DNA of 64,000 bases. It comes from an uncultured Eubacteriales bacterium. GTDB lineage: Bacteria > Bacillota > Clostridia > Oscillospirales > Oscillospiraceae. The notes below the pieces were generated by a model, which saw only the letters and a list, made by a program, of their open reading frames with translations, made no database searches and was not told the origin of the DNA. Location of the stretch: contig URNZ01000005.1 of assembly GCA_900549405.1 (NCBI GenBank), positions 1 to 64,000 on the forward strand. The letters are read 5' to 3'. Shown here piece after piece: positions 6,594 through 14,724 of this stretch (position 1 is its first letter; the number at the start of each line of letters is the position of its first letter). The position numbers and the translations under genes were made by a program.

Positions 6594-9275
6594 TCACCCA
6601 ATGTCCTGAGAGGGGGGCTGTTCCGGCGTGGTGGGCTGGGTCTGTCCACCGGTGGTTCCGCCGGAGTGGTTCCCGCCGGGCTCGGTGGGCGTGACGGGTT
6701 CCGTGCTGGAGTCGGAGGGATCGGTGACGGAGCTGTCCGGGTCACTCGGGTCGGCGGGCTCGGGGTCGGGGACCACAGAGCTGGAGGTGTGGACGTCGCA
6801 GCTGCCGTGGGCTTCCACCACGCTCTTGCGGTACATGTTGTCGTTTGCGGTGGCGGTGCCGATCTGCTTGCGGTCATAGTCGGGCAGGCACATGGTGACG
6901 ATGCTGTCCTCCGGGCAGTGCTCCCCGGCCAGGTGATAGAGCCCGGTGGGGTTGCCGTTGGAGTCCAGGATGGGGGAGTCCTTGCACATGCGCACCACGC
7001 TGTTGGCGGTGTGGACGGTGCAGGCTCCGGTAGGCACGTCGCTCTGGAAGACGGAGTCGCTGGCGGCCCGGCTGCCCCGGGGGTCCATGGCGCAGTATTC
7101 AGTGGCCAGCATACCGCTGTCCAGACAGTACTGAACGCTCTTCAGGCCGTTGGCAGAGAAGAAGGACTTGTTGTCCAGCCCCTGGTGGACCTGGCTCATC
7201 ACCTTTTTCCACAGCTGGGCGGCGGGGTTGCCCGAGGTGCGCATCTTCTCGTTCTGGTCATAGCCGGTCCACACGGCGGCGGTGTAATAGGGGGTGTAGC
7301 CCACGAACCAGCGGTCATAGTTCTGGCTGGTGGTACCCGTCTTACCGGCGGCGGTCATGTTGGACAGGGCGGCCTCATAGCCCGTTCCGCTGGTGACCAC
7401 GTCCCGGAGCATGGAGTTCATATAATAGGCGGTGGATTCTTTAATGACGGGCTCCTGCACGCTGCTGTTGTCCAGCAGGACCTTGCCCGTGCTGTCCTCC
7501 ACCCGGGTATAGGTGCGGGAATAGGTGTAAACGCCCTTGTTGGGGAAGGTGGCATAGGCCTCGGCCATGTCACGGGTACACACGCCCTTGGTCAGACCGC
7601 CCATGGCCAGGGGGGCCACGTCGATGTCGCTGCTCACCTTGCCGTTTTTGGAGATCATGGAGTCCACCAGGTCGATGTGATACTGGTTCTGGACGAAGTT
7701 GAAGCTCTCCTGGGGGGTGACCATGTCGGCCAGCAGACGCACGGCGATGGTGTTCACCGAGTGGGTCAGGCCGCTGCGGACGGTAGTCAAGCCCTTATAC
7801 CGGGCCGCGCCGGAGTTGATGGGCCAGCCGGTGCCGTTGCTGTCGTTATAGGGGTAGTCGTCCACCACCGTGATGGGGGAGACCTTGCCCAGCTCCAGGG
7901 CCGGGGAGTAGACGGACAGGGGCTTTAAGGACGAGCCCGGCTGCCGCTGGGCGGTGTTGGCGTAGTTGTTCAGCAGGTTCTGGGTCTTCTCCCCGAACTG
8001 GCCAACGATGGCCACCACGTCGCCGGTGGAGTTGTCGATGATGGTGATGGAGGACTGCATGTCGTTGCCCCGGGCGGAGGTATAGTTCAGGTTGGCCCGG
8101 TTGGAATAGACCTCCTCGGCGATGGCCTGGATCTTGGGGTCGATGCAGGTGTAGATGCGCAGACCGCCCCGGCTGAGCAGCTGGGCCACCCGCTTGTCGG
8201 ACAGGTCGTATTTCTCCTTCAGGTCCTGCTTCACGTCGGACAGGACGGTCTCCTCATACCAGGAATAGACCTCCTGCTCGCTGGAGGCGGCGTTGCCGCC
8301 CCGGACGAAGACCAGCTCCTCGGCCACGGCCTGGTCGTGTTCCTCCTGGGTGATCATGCCCTGGGCGAGCATCTGGTCCAGCACGTTCTCCTGCCGCCAC
8401 TTGTTCCACTGCTTGGCGGTCCACACTTCGCCCTCCTTGTTCTTCACCCGGGCCAGGGAATAGGGGCCGTAGCGGGAGGGGTTGTTGGTGATGGAAATGA
8501 GGCTGGCGCACTCGGCCAGGTCCAGCTCGGACACGGACTTGCCGAAATAGGTGTAGGCGGCGGAACCCACCCCCTCGCACCGGCTGCCCAGGGGAATGAC
8601 GTTGAGGTACCAGGTGATGGTGTCCTCTTTCGAGTTGTTCTGGGTGAAGCGCAGGGCACGGACGATCTCGGTGATCTTGCGCTTGACGGTGGTCTCGTTA
8701 TAGCCGGTGAGGTTTTTGATGAGCTGCTGGGTGATGGTGGAGCCGCCGGAGATGTCCCCGCCGGTGAACATGTCCAGCACGGCCTTGGACGTGCGCTTCC
8801 AGTCCACGCCGGAGTGGGACCAGAACCGCTTGTCCTCGATGGCCACGGCGGCGTTGATCAGATTCTGGGGGATGTCGTCATAGTCCACCCAGATGGAGCT
8901 GGTGTCGCTGAGGAGGGTGACCAGCTCCTTGTCCTCCCCGGTGTCCGGGTCGGTGTAATACATCACGCTGTTCTGCCCCAGGGTGAAGTCGTCCAGGCTC
9001 AGGTCGGCCATGGGGAAGATCACCGTTTTGATATACACGGCGGCAAAGCAGCACAGAATGGCCCCCGTACACAGGAACACCAGCAGCAGAGTGCCCAGGA
9101 TAAAGGACAGCCGTCCGTGCTCCCGGCGGCCCCGGCGGGGACGGCGGGCGTGGCTCTGCCGCAGCGCGGCTCTGCGGCCGCCGTGGGTGTGCTCCGCCTC
9201 CCGGCTGGGATGGCGGCGGGGGGGATAGTCGCTGTTTTCATAAAGCGAGCGGTCGGAATGATACTGATCTGACAC
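6594..9275 (-). CDS. Class A penicillin-binding protein (PBP1A-like)
   Basis: Bifunctional peptidoglycan synthase with glycosyltransferase and transpeptidase activity, anchored in the membrane. The frame is open far upstream, but the GTG at 9275 has GGAGGT 6 nt before it and gives 893 residues. An Arg-rich cytoplasmic segment (1-55) is followed by one membrane helix (56-82). The GT51 domain shows EDKRFW (about 146) and GSTITQQLIKN (about 180). The transpeptidase shows SSLK (about 446, active Ser), SVN (about 503) and KTGT (about 644). The C-terminal 60 residues are Pro/Ser/Thr/Asp-rich and probably unstructured. It stands alone, divergent from the SLH gene at 9781. Confidence 0.93.
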   Translation of the reverse strand: MSDQYHSDRSLYENSDYPPRRHPSREAEHTHGGRRAALRQSHARRPRRGRREHGRLSFILGTLLLVFLCTGAILCCFAAVYIKTVIFPMADLSLDDFTLGQNSVMYYTDPDTGEDKELVTLLSDTSSIWVDYDDIPQNLINAAVAIEDKRFWSHSGVDWKRTSKAVLDMFTGGDISGGSTITQQLIKNLTGYNETTVKRKITEIVRALRFTQNNSKEDTITWYLNVIPLGSRCEGVGSAAYTYFGKSVSELDLAECASLISITNNPSRYGPYSLARVKNKEGEVWTAKQWNKWRQENVLDQMLAQGMITQEEHDQAVAEELVFVRGGNAASSEQEVYSWYEETVLSDVKQDLKEKYDLSDKRVAQLLSRGGLRIYTCIDPKIQAIAEEVYSNRANLNYTSARGNDMQSSITIIDNSTGDVVAIVGQFGEKTQNLLNNYANTAQRQPGSSLKPLSVYSPALELGKVSPITVVDDYPYNDSNGTGWPINSGAARYKGLTTVRSGLTHSVNTIAVRLLADMVTPQESFNFVQNQYHIDLVDSMISKNGKVSSDIDVAPLAMGGLTKGVCTRDMAEAYATFPNKGVYTYSRTYTRVEDSTGKVLLDNSSVQEPVIKESTAYYMNSMLRDVVTSGTGYEAALSNMTAAGKTGTTSQNYDRWFVGYTPYYTAAVWTGYDQNEKMRTSGNPAAQLWKKVMSQVHQGLDNKSFFSANGLKSVQYCLDSGMLATEYCAMDPRGSRAASDSVFQSDVPTGACTVHTANSVVRMCKDSPILDSNGNPTGLYHLAGEHCPEDSIVTMCLPDYDRKQIGTATANDNMYRKSVVEAHGSCDVHTSSSVVPDPEPADPSDPDSSVTDPSDSSTEPVTPTEPGGNHSGGTTGGQTQPTTPEQPPSQDIG

Positions 9276-9396
9276 GTTGTTACCTCCAGTCGGGCGCGGC
9301 AAGCCGCCCTCGACGGTCATGTTGAACGGAAAGAACGAAACTTTCCAGGGTCCCTTTGTCCCAGCTGCCCAAAACAGCAGCAAAAAGACAAATAAC

Positions 9397-9424
9397 ATTA
9401 TACCATATTTTACTCGTTTGTCCA
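9397..9424 (-). promoter_or_regulatory. Promoter of the PBP gene
   Basis: Minus-strand TGGACA and TATAAT separated by 16 bp, with TGG just before the -10 (extended -10). It lies about 120 bp before the chosen GTG start and supports that start over upstream ones. Confidence 0.7.
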
Positions 9425-9445
9425 CTGTTAGCTGAAATCGAGGTG

Positions 9446-9486
9446 GAATCCTCCAGCCGTCGCCTGCGGCGATGCCTGGAGGATTC
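9446..9486. repeat. 41-bp near-perfect palindrome between divergent promoters
   Basis: GAATCCTCCAG (9446-9456) is complementary to CTGGAGGATTC (9476-9486), and the centre holds a second stem, TCGCC/GGCGA. No T tract follows on either strand, so it is not a standard terminator. It sits between the PBP promoter and the SLH promoter; it may be a REP-like element or a protein site. Confidence 0.8.
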
Positions 9487-9516
9487 TCCCGATTCCCCCA
9501 AATCCCTCTTTCCCCA

Positions 9517-9545
9517 TTGCAATGCTCCCAAAACTGAGATATAAT
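9517..9545 (+). promoter_or_regulatory. Promoter of the SLH gene 2 leader
   Basis: TTGCAA (9517-9522), 17-bp spacer, TATAAT (9540-9545). Transcription from here would make a leader of about 230 nt before the SLH start codon, including the leader peptide and both hairpins. Confidence 0.8.
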
Positions 9546-9572
9546 AACAGGCAGAAAAAGGAGTTGACGGCA

Positions 9573-9617
9573 ATGGGCTGCGCGGGCTACACTGAAGCAA
9601 GCAAGCAAGCAGAGTAA
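9573..9617 (+). CDS. 14-residue leader peptide of SLH gene 2
   Basis: ATG at 9573 is preceded by AAAAAGGAG with 9-nt spacing, an excellent ribosome binding site about 10 nt into the predicted transcript. The frame encodes MGCAGYTEASKQAE and stops with TAA at 9615-9617, inside the first terminator hairpin's loop. The second half is encoded by four AGCA units. There is no run of one amino acid's codons, so classic amino-acid attenuation is unlikely. A change of one repeat unit moves the stop to 9680-9682 or 9691-9693, both inside the second hairpin. It is too short for standard gene calling. Translation is inferred from the strong site. Confidence 0.6.
   Translation: MGCAGYTEASKQAE
9596..9611 (+). 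repeat. Tetranucleotide repeat (AGCA) x4 in leader peptide
   Basis: Four perfect AGCA units lie within the leader frame. Four is not a multiple of three, so gain or loss of one unit changes the leader frame. The repeat differs from the AGCAG unit of locus 1 but sits at the same place relative to the stop and the first hairpin. Confidence 0.85.
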
Positions 9618-9638
9618 AGCAGTGCTCTGCCCTTTTTT
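9609..9638 (+). terminator. Leader terminator 1 of SLH gene 2
   Basis: GCAGAG (9609-9614) pairs with CTCTGC (9625-9630) and is followed by CC and six T (9633-9638). The leader stop codon lies in the loop. Same stem as at 47-71. Confidence 0.6.
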
Positions 9639-9667
9639 GCTGTCCAAAAGTTTATACAGACGACCAC

Positions 9668-9719
9668 AAGAGACGTTTTTGAACATGGAGTGACCATGCT
9701 TAGAATGCGTCTCTTTTTT
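9668..9719 (+). terminator. Leader terminator 2 of SLH gene 2
   Basis: AAGAGACG (9668-9675) pairs with CGTCTCTT (9708-9715). An inner stem CATGG/CCATG (9684-9688 with 9694-9698) closes a 5-nt loop, and six T follow. It lies about 60 nt before the SLH start codon and after the promoter, so it should attenuate the gene unless prevented from folding. Confidence 0.8.
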
Positions 9720-9780
9720 GCGCCCATGGAGAGACCGGGCTGGCCCTTGCCAGCGAAACAATAGAAACGGAGGAAACGAC

Positions 9781-11523
9781 ATGAAGAAAAAACTCTTGTC
9801 CCTTCTGCTGTCATGTGCACTGTGCCTGACGCTGCTGCCTGCGGCGGCGCTGGCGGCGGACGGGACAACTGCGAAAGTGACCACGGCGGACGAATTGACC
9901 GCCGCAGTGACAGAGAAAACAGTGTCCACCATTAAGCTGGGGGCGGATATTAACGTCACCAGCACCATTGGCATCAGACGCACCGTCAACCTCGACCTGA
10001 ACGACCATGTACTGAGAATGACCGGTGATGGCAATGTCATTGAGGTCGGGAATGGTGGCGATTTGACGCTGGTGGACGATGCACAGACGAAGACACCAAA
10101 GTACTTTGACAGGGGAGACAATGGTCTGTGGACGCTGCGGACGGATGATACTGAAACAGAATATACCATTACTGGCGGCGTCATCACCGGCGGTAAGAGT
10201 AAAACTGCCGCCGGTTACCGCACCGGAGGTGGTGTGGATGTGTATGGCGGTACGTTCACCATGACCGGCGGCAGCATCGTGGGCTGCGTAGCGACTGGCG
10301 ACGCCCACTTGGGCAGCAGCGGCGGCGGTGTGTGTGCAGAGGACGGTACTTTTTATGACGAAGTGATAAATCGCGGTACGATCAGGAATGGCACCTTCGA
10401 TGGCGCGGTGACGAATGTCTACGATGGTACCATCAGCGGCGGTACATTTAACGGGGAGCTGACGAATCACGGAACCATCGCCGACAGCGCTTACGTCACC
10501 GTGACCTTTGATTTAAAGGACGGCAGTGACGCGGCAGCGCAGAAGGTGGTAAAGGGACAGAAGGTCGCTGAGCCCAATGACGTTGCCAAGGAGGGGTATA
10601 CGCTCGCATGGTGTGCGGACGAGGACTGCACCCAAACGTATGATTTCGATACCCCCGTGACAGCGGATGTGACCCTCTATGCCAAGTGGACGGCCAACAG
10701 CTCCGGCGGCTCTTCCGGCGGCGGCGGTAGCCGCAACAACAGCTACGCCGTGTCTACCCCTAAGGCGGATAACGGCAGCGTCACCGTGAACAACGGCAGC
10801 ACCGCCAAGAAGGGCGACACCGTGACCATCACCGTGAAGCCCGACGAGGGTTATGAGATCGACAAGGTGACTGTGACCGACAGCAAGGGCAACAGCATCA
10901 CCGTGACCGACAAGGGCGATGGCAAGTTCAGCTTCGTGATGCCAGACAGCAAGGTTGACGTGAAGGCGACCTTCGTGAAATCCGAGGTCAAGCCCGACCA
11001 GCCCAGCAAGACTGCCTTCGTGGACGTGCCTGAAAACAGCTGGTATGCCGATGCCGCCGACTTTGTGGCCCAGCGGGGCCTGATGTCCGGCGTGGGCGAG
11101 AACCTGTTCGGCGGCGGCCAGAACACGACCCGCGCCATGCTGATGACCATCCTGGCCCGCATGGACGGCCAGGACGTGACTGGCGGCGCAACCTGGTATG
11201 AGAAGGCCATGAATTGGGCCAAGCAGACCGGCGTGTCCGATGGCACTATGCCCGAGGTGAACATCACCCGGGAGCAGCTGGCCACCATGCTGTATAGCTA
11301 CGCCAAGCTGAAGGGTGTCGACACCACCCAGGGCGGCATGGCCGTGCGGGAGTTCAACGACTACGACAGCATCTCCGCCTGGGCCAATCAGTCCATGGCC
11401 TGGGCCGTGAATGCTGGCATCCTGTCTGGCCGGGGCAACAACACCCTGGCTCCCACAGCTGGCGCCACCCGTGCCGAAATGGCCGTGATGCTCCAGCAGT
11501 TTGTGGGGCTGATGGAGAAGTAA
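9781..11523 (+). CDS. SLH-anchored surface protein with beta-helix-like repeats
   Basis: A 580-residue secreted protein. The start at 9781 follows GGAGG; an in-frame extension upstream lacks a signal peptide. Residues 1-23 are a signal peptide ending ALA. About 50-235 contain Gly-rich strands such as GGTFTMTGGSI typical of parallel beta-helix surface proteins. An InlB-like B-repeat ends LYAKW near 305. A Gly/Ser linker (about 306-319), the YAVSTPKADNG module and three SLH domains (about 414-580) follow; these last parts closely match the protein at 193-3147. The DNA of the shared part is also very similar, suggesting recent duplication or recombination. Expression is probably controlled by the leader hairpins. 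Confidence 0.9.
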   Translation: MKKKLLSLLLSCALCLTLLPAAALAADGTTAKVTTADELTAAVTEKTVSTIKLGADINVTSTIGIRRTVNLDLNDHVLRMTGDGNVIEVGNGGDLTLVDDAQTKTPKYFDRGDNGLWTLRTDDTETEYTITGGVITGGKSKTAAGYRTGGGVDVYGGTFTMTGGSIVGCVATGDAHLGSSGGGVCAEDGTFYDEVINRGTIRNGTFDGAVTNVYDGTISGGTFNGELTNHGTIADSAYVTVTFDLKDGSDAAAQKVVKGQKVAEPNDVAKEGYTLAWCADEDCTQTYDFDTPVTADVTLYAKWTANSSGGSSGGGGSRNNSYAVSTPKADNGSVTVNNGSTAKKGDTVTITVKPDEGYEIDKVTVTDSKGNSITVTDKGDGKFSFVMPDSKVDVKATFVKSEVKPDQPSKTAFVDVPENSWYADAADFVAQRGLMSGVGENLFGGGQNTTRAMLMTILARMDGQDVTGGATWYEKAMNWAKQTGVSDGTMPEVNITREQLATMLYSYAKLKGVDTTQGGMAVREFNDYDSISAWANQSMAWAVNAGILSGRGNNTLAPTAGATRAEMAVMLQQFVGLMEK

Positions 11524-11540
11524 GAACAAGCAATAACATG

Positions 11541-11586
11541 AACACCCCCTGGCGGCTGGTTGGCTGCCAGGGGGTGTTGGTTGTTT
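11541..11586 (+). terminator. Terminator of SLH gene 2
   Basis: A 15-bp inverted repeat (11541-11555 with 11564-11578, one G-T pair) followed by a T-rich stretch. Confidence 0.85.
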
Positions 11587-11600
11587 TGGGGACGGAGAAA

Positions 11601-11640
11601 CGGATTGCCACGTCGGGCGTTGCCCCCCTCGCAATGACGG
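11601..11640. repeat. REP-like palindromic repeat
   Basis: ATTGC near the left end is complementary to GCAAT near the right end, with GGGC/GCCC inside. The pattern around CACGTCGGGC and CTCGCAATGAC resembles a dispersed intergenic repeat that I recall from many gut Firmicutes. Only one copy is in this window. Confidence 0.5.
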
Positions 11641-11656
11641 GGGCTACGATGGGGGG

Positions 11657-12580
11657 TTAGTCCTCTTTGTTTTTCATCAGCAGGTACATGACGGCCTTTT
11701 GGGCGTGGAGCCGGTTCTCGGCCTCGTCGAAGATCTCCTGGGCGTGGGCCTCGAAGACGTCGGCGGTGATCTCCTCCCCACGGTGGGCGGGCAGGCAGTG
11801 CTGCACCATGCAGTCGGGGTGGGCCAGGTCCATCAGCTCTTGGTTGATCTGATAGCCCTCAAAGGCCTTGGCGCGGATGGCACGCTCCTCCTCCTGACCC
11901 ATGGAGGCCCACACGTCGGTGAACACCACGTCTGCGTCCACGGCAGCATCCTTGGGGGCGCGGTGGAGGGAGAACTTGAAGCTGGGGTCGCTGTGGGCAA
12001 AGTCCAGCACCTGCTGGTCGGGGTCATAGCCCTCGGGGCAGGCCACGGCCACCTCCATGCCGCACTTCAGACCGCCCACGATGAGGGAGTTGGCCATGTT
12101 GTTGCCGTCGCCGATGTAGCACATTTTCAAGCCCTCCAGAACGGCCTTGTGCTCCCGCACGGTCATCAGGTCGGCCAGCACCTGGCAGGGGTGGCAGAAG
12201 TCGGTCAGGCCGTTGATGATGGGGATGGTGGTGAAGCGGGCCAGCTCCTCCACCTCCTCCTGGGCGAAGGTGCGGATCATAATGCCGTCGCAGTAGCGGT
12301 CCAGCACCCGGGCGGTGTCCTCCACAGGCTCGCCCCGGCCGATCTGGCTCTCCTTGCCGGACAGGAACAGGGCGTGGCCGCCCAGCTGGAACATGCCCGT
12401 CTCAAAGGAGACGCGGGTGCGGGTGGAGTTCTTCTCAAAGATCATGGCCAGGGTCTTGCCATGGAGATAGTCGTGGACGATGCCGTGCTTCTGGTTATAT
12501 TTCAGCTGGTCCGCCGTGTTCAGGATGTTCAGAATGTCCTCCTTGGACAGGTCCAGCAGCTTTAACAGGTCTTTCTGCAT
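11657..12580 (-). CDS. argF: Ornithine carbamoyltransferase
   Basis: Joins ornithine and carbamoyl phosphate to give citrulline. The 307-residue protein, near the usual length, shows STRTR (carbamoyl-phosphate loop, about residue 51), FCHPCQ (about 128) and HCLP (about 263, catalytic Cys region), which together separate it from aspartate carbamoyltransferase. It is the last gene of the arginine operon, 29 bp after argD, on the minus strand. The adjacent argD supports a biosynthetic role. Confidence 0.95.
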   Translation of the reverse strand: MQKDLLKLLDLSKEDILNILNTADQLKYNQKHGIVHDYLHGKTLAMIFEKNSTRTRVSFETGMFQLGGHALFLSGKESQIGRGEPVEDTARVLDRYCDGIMIRTFAQEEVEELARFTTIPIINGLTDFCHPCQVLADLMTVREHKAVLEGLKMCYIGDGNNMANSLIVGGLKCGMEVAVACPEGYDPDQQVLDFAHSDPSFKFSLHRAPKDAAVDADVVFTDVWASMGQEEERAIRAKAFEGYQINQELMDLAHPDCMVQHCLPAHRGEEITADVFEAHAQEIFDEAENRLHAQKAVMYLLMKNKED

Positions 12581-12609
12581 GATAAACGCCTCCCGGTGAT
12601 TTTTTCAGC

Positions 12610-13788
12610 TTAGGACAGGGTGTTTTTGAGGATGGCCAGCCCCTTGTCCATCTCCTCCTGAGAGATGACCAGAGGGGGCAGCAGTCGCAGGCCGGGCCCG
12701 GCGGTGAGACACAGCAGACCGTGCTCGGCCAGCTTGGCGGCCAGCTCCCGGTTGGTCTGGTCGCCCTTGACCTCGATGCCGATCATCAGGCCCATGCCCC
12801 GGGTCTTGCCCAGGCAGGGCAGATCCATGGCCTCGATCTGGGCGCGGAGATAGGCGCCCTTCTCCTTCACCTGGTCCAGGAAGGCCTGGTCGATGGTGTC
12901 CAGCACGCAGCAGGCGGCGGCGGCCCCCACGGGGTTGCCCCCGAAGGTGGTGCCGTGGGTCCCGGCGGTGAACACGTTGCGGCACTTCTCGTTGGCCATC
13001 ACGCCGCCGAAGGGCAGACCGCCGGCGATGCCCTTGGCGAAGGACACCGCGTCGGGGGAGATGCCGTACTGCTGGAAGGCAAACAGAGAGCCGGTGCGGC
13101 CCACGCCGGTCTGCACCTCGTCAATGAGCAGCAGCCAGTCCCGCTTTTCGCACAGGTCGGCCACGGCGGAGACAAAGGCCCGGTCCAGGGGCAGCACGCC
13201 GCCCTCGCCCTGGATCAGCTCGAACATCACGGCGCACACGTCGTGCCCGGCCACCGCCTCCACGCTGTCCAGGTCGTTGGCGTCGGCATAGCGGAAGCCA
13301 TCGGGGAAGGGGAAGAAGTAGTTGTGGAACTTGTCCTGGCCAGTGGCGGTCAGGGTGGCCAGGGTGCGGCCATGGAAGGAGTTGTGCAGGGTGATGATGG
13401 TGCCCCGGCCCTTGCCGTATTTGTCATAGGAGTACTTCCGGGCCAGCTTGATCATAGCCTCGTTGCCCTCGGCCCCGGAGTTGGCGAACATCACGTTGGA
13501 CATGCCCGCCCGGGTACACAGCTTCTGGGCCAGCTTGGCATAGGGCTCGGCGTAGTACAGGTTGGAGATGTGGGCCAGCTTGGCGGCCTGGGCGGACACC
13601 GCGTCCACCCAGGGCTGATAGTCATAACCCAGGGAGCACACGCCGATGCCGGCGGTGAAGTCGATATACTCTTTCCCGGCCACGTCCCACACGGTGGCCC
13701 CCTTGCCGTGGTCCACGGCCACGGGGAAGCGGCTGTAGGCGGGCATCACATACTGCTCGTCCAGGGCTTTGATCTCTTCAAACGTCAT
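12610..13788 (-). CDS. argD: Acetylornithine aminotransferase
   Basis: PLP-dependent transfer of an amino group from glutamate to N-acetylglutamate semialdehyde, giving N-acetylornithine. Start at 13788 (MTFEEIKALDEQ) follows a GGGGGAA site; the 30 in-frame codons before it lie over the argB end and have no homology feel. The 392-residue protein has the class III aminotransferase pattern: NSGAEGNEA (about 100), LLIDEVQTGVGRTG (about 216-229, the PLP-ring Asp) and FAKGIAGGLP with the Schiff-base Lys (about 250). It lies between argB and argF in the operon. Confidence 0.95.
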   Translation of the reverse strand: MTFEEIKALDEQYVMPAYSRFPVAVDHGKGATVWDVAGKEYIDFTAGIGVCSLGYDYQPWVDAVSAQAAKLAHISNLYYAEPYAKLAQKLCTRAGMSNVMFANSGAEGNEAMIKLARKYSYDKYGKGRGTIITLHNSFHGRTLATLTATGQDKFHNYFFPFPDGFRYADANDLDSVEAVAGHDVCAVMFELIQGEGGVLPLDRAFVSAVADLCEKRDWLLLIDEVQTGVGRTGSLFAFQQYGISPDAVSFAKGIAGGLPFGGVMANEKCRNVFTAGTHGTTFGGNPVGAAAACCVLDTIDQAFLDQVKEKGAYLRAQIEAMDLPCLGKTRGMGLMIGIEVKGDQTNRELAAKLAEHGLLCLTAGPGLRLLPPLVISQEEMDKGLAILKNTLS

Positions 13789-13804
13789 AGAAATTCCCCC
13801 GCTT

Positions 13805-14662
13805 TCAGTGTACCAGCATGGTGCCGATGCCCGCGTCGGACAGCAGCTCGATGAGGATGGAGTGGGCCACCCGGCCATCCAGGATGATGGCGGAGTCCAC
13901 GCCGGAGCGCACCGCCTCCACGCAGCAGTCCACCTTGGGGATCATGCCGCCGGAGATGACGCCCTCCCGCACCAGGGCGGGGACGGAGGAGAGCTGAAGT
14001 TCGGAGATGAGGGTGGAGTCGTCCTTGGGGTCCCGAAGCAGGCCGCGCACGTCGGTGAGGAGGATGAGCTTTTCCGCCTTCAGGGCCACGGCCAGCTTGG
14101 CGGCGGCGGTGTCGGCATTGATGTTATAGGCGCAGTCGGCGTCCGTCCCCTGGGCCACGGTGGACACCACGGGGATATAGCCGTCGTCCAGGGCGTCGGT
14201 GACGGGGCTGGGGTTCACGTGGTGGATCTCGCCCACCAGGCCCAGCTTTTCGCTGAGCTGCTTGGCCTGGAACAGGCTGCCGTCCATGCCGCACAGGCCC
14301 ACGGCCCGGCCGCCCATGCGGTTCAGGGTGGCCACCAGGTTCTTGTTCACCCGGCCGCACAGTACCTGCTGCACGATGTCCATGGTCTCCGCATCGGTAT
14401 AGCGCAGGCCGTCCACGAATTTAGACTCCTTGCCCACCTTGGTCAGCATCTCGTTGATCTCGGGGCCGCCGCCATGGACCACCACCACCCGGATGCCCAC
14501 CAGGTTCAGCAGCACGATGTCAGAGATCACGGCCCGGCGCAGGTCCTCGGAGATCATGGCGTTGCCGCCGTATTTGACCACGATGGTCTTGCCGGAATAT
14601 TTTTGGATATAGGGCAGCGCCTCGGCCAGCACCTGAGCGCGGTCCACCTCGTTAAAAGCCAT
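13805..14662 (-). CDS. argB: N-acetylglutamate kinase
   Basis: Phosphorylates N-acetylglutamate in the second step of arginine synthesis. The 285-residue protein has VVKYGGNAM (about 29, catalytic Lys) and VVHGGGPEI (about 61), both typical of ArgB. A C-terminal pattern with GMIPKVDCCVEA is also typical. In many bacteria ArgB is the arginine-inhibited step when ArgJ recycles acetyl groups, as is the case here. It is 62 bp after argJ and 16 bp before argD. Confidence 0.96.
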   Translation of the reverse strand: MAFNEVDRAQVLAEALPYIQKYSGKTIVVKYGGNAMISEDLRRAVISDIVLLNLVGIRVVVVHGGGPEINEMLTKVGKESKFVDGLRYTDAETMDIVQQVLCGRVNKNLVATLNRMGGRAVGLCGMDGSLFQAKQLSEKLGLVGEIHHVNPSPVTDALDDGYIPVVSTVAQGTDADCAYNINADTAAAKLAVALKAEKLILLTDVRGLLRDPKDDSTLISELQLSSVPALVREGVISGGMIPKVDCCVEAVRSGVDSAIILDGRVAHSILIELLSDAGIGTMLVH

Positions 14663-14724
14663 GGGAAAGGCCCCCTTTTCAGTATGTTTGTAAAATATCT
14701 TGTCATTGCCCCACGGGGCATAGA

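Noticed and set aside
9276..9600. Possible protein extension of the PBP to about 1197 residues
   Set aside because: The extra N-terminal part covers the PBP promoter and the SLH leader on the other strand and lacks domains; GTG 9275 has a good ribosome binding site.
9573..9617. Classic amino-acid attenuation leader (His, Thr, Trp or Leu type)
   Set aside because: The peptide has no run of a single amino acid, and the downstream gene is a surface protein rather than a biosynthetic enzyme.
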